Shown here one piece after another: positions 6,026 through 7,804 of a stretch of DNA of 7,804 bases; the stretch's first letter is position 1, and each line of letters opens with the position of its first letter. Under the pieces are notes generated by a model. That model was not told where the DNA came from. It saw only the letters and a list, made by a program, of their open reading frames with translations, and did not search any database. Origin of the DNA: Bifidobacteriaceae bacterium (lineage in GTDB: Bacteria; Actinomycetota; Actinomycetes; Actinomycetales; Bifidobacteriaceae); the NCBI GenBank assembly GCA_030530905.1, contig JAUMUB010000046.1, positions 1 to 7,804 on the forward strand, written 5' to 3'. The translations under genes were made by a program, and so were the position numbers.

Positions 6026-7668
6026 ATGCTGCTGTTTATGGTAGAAGATTTGCGATAGTTAAATATGCCAATACTGAGAATGATGAAACCTATTGCAAGT
6101 ATTGTAAAAATATGATGAAGTGTGCCTGTTTGTGCAAGATTATTTGATTGCGCTGCGGCTAAATCTACTGCATCAGGGGTGCATGAATTTCCTTGTGCAT
6201 CACGCCATACTGTTTGCGCACCATTTCCTACGCTTGCACCAATATCAAAATGTCCACTTTGCACTCCTGCTCCAGTGCCAACGTTAAATGTGATGGTTGC
6301 AGTAGCTGTAATTGGTGTTCCATTTTTTAAAGTTGCGCTTTGCGTGATTCCAAGGCGATATGTTCCTGGCTTTGTGAACACCCAGTTTGGGTGGACGTGA
6401 GTGTTACGGTTGAGACTGACGCTTCCTGATACACTGCCTTGTGGTGTTCCACTGAACCAATGTTGGCCTATGGTTTGTCCGAAATTACCTGAGGCGAATA
6501 CTTCCACATTTCCTGCGCCAGAATAGCTGCTGAGTTTCCAAGTAATATTGCCGGTTGTGTTTTGTAATAAGGATTCGTGCATAGTATTTGCGCCAACCCA
6601 TGGCACGTTTGCTACTTGCGTTGCTCCAATCATCCATACTGAAGTGTTTGCGGGAATATTTCCTATTTGCTGTTTTGTGGTGGTTTTGCCTGAGTTTCCA
6701 ATATGGAATGTTATTGATTCTGGGCTACGCCATTGTGCAGGTGTTGTTCTGTCATCTTTAATGAGTATGGAAAGTTGCTTAGCATGTGCTGAAAATTCTT
6801 GGTGTGGGAAGCATGTTGCTGTTGTTTTTGTTGCAGTAGGGGTATTACTTGATTCAGTAGCTTGATTGTTAGCAGAGCTGTTCGAGTTGTTATTTTCGTT
6901 GCTTACATTGTTGTTTGCGTTAGTGTTAGGTGATTGTTCGTTAAGCGAAGCATTGTTAGTTTCTGTGTCTTTGTCTTCTACATTCCATGTGTAATGGGCA
7001 GTATTGGAGGTGTATGTTTTTCCTCCACGTTCGCCGCTTGCGTTCACGCTGAATGTGTAGGTTCCTGGTTTGTCAAATGCCCAGTATGCGTGTACGTGAC
7101 TTGGTTCTTTTTGGATAAGTGTGCTGCCATCTGTGATTTCAAATTGGTTGTTGCTTAATAATGATTGCGCGCTTGTTCCAAATGCATCTTGTGTGAACAA
7201 GTAAACGTGAGCATTTTCTGGTTTGGTAATTTTCAGAAAATTGAGTGTTATTTCCGAGAATTCATCTTGTGATTCAGCTTCTTCGCTACTAGAACGAACT
7301 GCGGAAGTGTTCCAGCCTGCCCATAATAATTCTTGGTTTTGCGTTAATGGTAGAACATAGGCTCCGTCAGTAATTTCAGGTATGAACTGTGATATTTGTT
7401 TGGTGAATGATTGTTTTTTAACTACTAAATTCACGTTTTCTGGATTGCGGTGAACGTGTGATCCAGTTACATCTTCTGTGAGGTCGAGTACTAGTTCACC
7501 GTTTTTGCGTTCTACGTTAAAAACATCTGTATGTCCTGCGTTTAATGTGATTTGTTCAGCAGCATGTGCTGTGTGTGTAAGAAAAGTATTACCAATGCCA
7601 ATAAGTATGATTATTGAGCCTATTAATACGTTTCTCCAGATAGTTCTTCTTCTCATATTCGTACGCAC
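6022..7668 (-). CDS. Sortase-anchored (LAQTG) wall protein with two anchored-repeat (choice-of-anchor M) domains
   Basis: First gene of the operon, 548 residues. A basic N-terminus and long hydrophobic core form a signal peptide cut after AHA (residue 36). Domain 1 is about 39-230: NAGHTDVF (43-50), LLWAGWNT (114-121), HVHAYWAFDKPGTY (191-204). A linker rich in Asn, Ser and Thr (231-284) follows. Domain 2 is about 286-466: TQVANVPWVGANT (350-362), GAGNVEVF (384-391), HVHPNWVFTKPGTY (424-437). Then comes a short GHFDIG segment (472-477) resembling the start of a third domain. The end is a sorting signal: LAQTG (511-515), membrane helix (about 518-536), YRK tail. LAxTG is the form associated with class E sortases of Actinobacteria. 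C286 and C496 flank domain 2 and could pair. The GTG at 7668 is preferred over the ATG at 7656 because GAAAGG lies six bases before it. It probably captures metal at the wall (inference). Confidence 0.93.
   Translation of the reverse strand: MRTNMRRRTIWRNVLIGSIIILIGIGNTFLTHTAHAAEQITLNAGHTDVFNVERKNGELVLDLTEDVTGSHVHRNPENVNLVVKKQSFTKQISQFIPEITDGAYVLPLTQNQELLWAGWNTSAVRSSSEEAESQDEFSEITLNFLKITKPENAHVYLFTQDAFGTSAQSLLSNNQFEITDGSTLIQKEPSHVHAYWAFDKPGTYTFSVNASGERGGKTYTSNTAHYTWNVEDKDTETNNASLNEQSPNTNANNNVSNENNNSNSSANNQATESSNTPTATKTTATCFPHQEFSAHAKQLSILIKDDRTTPAQWRSPESITFHIGNSGKTTTKQQIGNIPANTSVWMIGATQVANVPWVGANTMHESLLQNTTGNITWKLSSYSGAGNVEVFASGNFGQTIGQHWFSGTPQGSVSGSVSLNRNTHVHPNWVFTKPGTYRLGITQSATLKNGTPITATATITFNVGTGAGVQSGHFDIGASVGNGAQTVWRDAQGNSCTPDAVDLAAAQSNNLAQTGTLHHIFTILAIGFIILSIGIFNYRKSSTINSSI
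6124..6138 (-). other. Sortase sorting motif LAQTG
   Basis: These bases encode LAQTG (residues 511-515 of the first-gene product), followed by two residues, a hydrophobic helix and a YRK tail. This is the standard arrangement of a cell-wall sorting signal. Ala at the second position is the LAxTG variant used by many actinobacterial housekeeping sortases. No sortase gene is in the window. Confidence 0.85.
6363..6388. repeat. 26-base direct repeat, copy 1 (in the repeat-domain signature)
   Basis: Matches the 26 bases at 3732-3757 at 25 of 26 positions. On the minus strand both encode the NWVFTKPG core of the domain signature. The identity at DNA level, including silent positions, points to fairly recent duplication or gene conversion between the two surface-protein genes. 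Confidence 0.8.
6817..6978 (-). repeat. Low-complexity Asn/Ser/Thr-rich linker coding region
   Basis: Encodes residues 231-284 of the wall protein, dominated by AAC/AAT runs such as NANNNVSNENNNSNSS. It separates the two folded domains as a flexible spacer. The DNA is imperfectly repetitive and may vary in length between strains; no long homopolymer suggests phase variation. Confidence 0.65.
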
Positions 7669-7674
7669 AATGTG

Positions 7675-7680
7675 CCTTTC
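7675..7680 (-). promoter_or_regulatory. Ribosome binding site that selects the GTG start at 7668
   Basis: GAAAGG lies six bases before the GTG at 7668. Relative to the in-frame ATG at 7656 the same site would be 18 bases away, too far for normal initiation. This decides the start of the first gene. Confidence 0.7.
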
Positions 7681-7686
7681 TATGGC

Positions 7687-7703
7687 GTAACAGAAGCTGT
7701 TAC
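7687..7703 (-). promoter_or_regulatory. Small hairpin in the 5' leader
   Basis: On the minus strand GTAACAG, CTT, CTGTTAC forms a perfect seven-pair stem with a three-base loop. It lies in the predicted leader, ending six bases before the Shine-Dalgarno. It has no U-tract, so it is not an intrinsic terminator. It might protect the message, tune initiation, or be a protein-binding palindrome in DNA; the function is unknown. Confidence 0.45.
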
Positions 7704-7738
7704 TTATAACTCTTATTGATATTCATTCTTAATAAGCT

Positions 7739-7768
7739 AATATAATTGATAATGAGAATCATTGTCAA
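7739..7768 (-). promoter_or_regulatory. Operon promoter (-35 TTGACA, -10 TATATT)
   Basis: On the minus strand a perfect -35 hexamer TTGACA (7768-7763) is followed after 18 bases by TATATT (7744-7739), five of six matches to the -10 consensus. Transcription would begin near 7732, leaving a leader of about 64 bases before the GTG at 7668. No other convincing promoter was seen inside the gene cluster. Confidence 0.75.
7747..7767. promoter_or_regulatory. Fur-family operator, probably Zur
   Basis: A 21-base near-palindrome reads TGATAATGA on the left arm and TCATTGTCA on the right around a GAA centre. The arms pair at eight of nine positions. It matches the classical 19-base Fur consensus at 17 positions. 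It fills the spacer and touches the -35 hexamer, so a bound dimer should block RNA polymerase. Iron control in Actinobacteria usually runs through DtxR/IdeR, whose box looks different. With a zinc-type binding protein downstream, Zur is the likeliest regulator (inference). Confidence 0.8.
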
Positions 7769-7804
7769 GTAAGTGTTGCGTGTTGATGATTTTGTGTTTG
7801 GAAT

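Noticed and set aside
7654..7656. ATG at 7656 as start of the wall protein
   Set aside because: The only good ribosome site is correctly spaced for the GTG at 7668, not for this ATG.
7561..7668. Twin-arginine (Tat) signal on the wall protein, from RRRTIWR
   Set aside because: The arginines partly fit, but the hydrophobic core is long and strongly hydrophobic as in Sec signals, and its partners are Sec-type.
6122..7690. Plus-strand open frames opposite the wall protein gene (four short ones)
   Set aside because: Cys- and Val-rich products typical of antisense readings of the Asn/Thr-rich coding strand; no family resemblance.
7739..7768. DtxR/IdeR iron box at the promoter
   Set aside because: The DtxR consensus (TTAGGTTAGCCTAACCTAA type) does not resemble the palindrome seen, which is of Fur type.
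1..7804. tRNA, rRNA, CRISPR, insertion sequence or prophage elements
   Set aside because: No tRNA-like cloverleaf, regularly spaced repeats, transposase motifs or terminal inverted repeats were found; the window is filled by one operon.

Overview
The window is one continuous transcription unit on the minus strand, read from about 7730 down past position 1. It encodes a metal-type (zinc/manganese family) ABC importer. Each of its extracytoplasmic proteins carries the same surface domain, the actinobacterial 'anchored repeat' / choice-of-anchor M domain, with a signature of the form HxHxxWxFxKPGxY. Genes of this type are known from Actinobacteria, where I recall automated annotation calling them 'anchored repeat-type ABC transporter' proteins; their mechanism is, to my knowledge, not established. 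The DNA is AT-rich by eye. Together with the actinobacterial domain family and an LAxTG-type sorting signal, this suggests a low-GC actinobacterium, for example a Gardnerella-like member of the Bifidobacteriaceae. The taxon is a guess.

Layout in order of transcription. At 7739-7768 there is a strong promoter with a Fur-family inverted repeat (7747-7767) filling its spacer. A short leader follows with a small hairpin. Then come: a two-domain wall protein with an LAQTG sorting signal (7668-6022); a substrate-binding lipoprotein with an inserted repeat domain (6025-4433); a one-domain membrane-anchored surface protein (4386-3370); the ATPase (3373-2579); the permease (2582-1650); and a second two-domain secreted protein whose 3' end lies outside the window (1621-1). 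Three junctions are ATGA stop/start overlaps, so translation is probably coupled. No terminator is visible between genes, and no stretch over 300 bases lacks a gene.

Working model (inference): when the metal, most likely zinc, is scarce, a Zur-like repressor leaves the promoter. The wall-anchored, membrane-anchored and secreted proteins then present His-rich domains that capture metal and pass it to the lipoprotein, which loads the permease/ATPase. The most notable detail is that the repeat domain inside the substrate-binding protein appears circularly permuted: its C-terminal half precedes its N-terminal half, and it sits where related zinc-binding proteins carry a His-rich loop.
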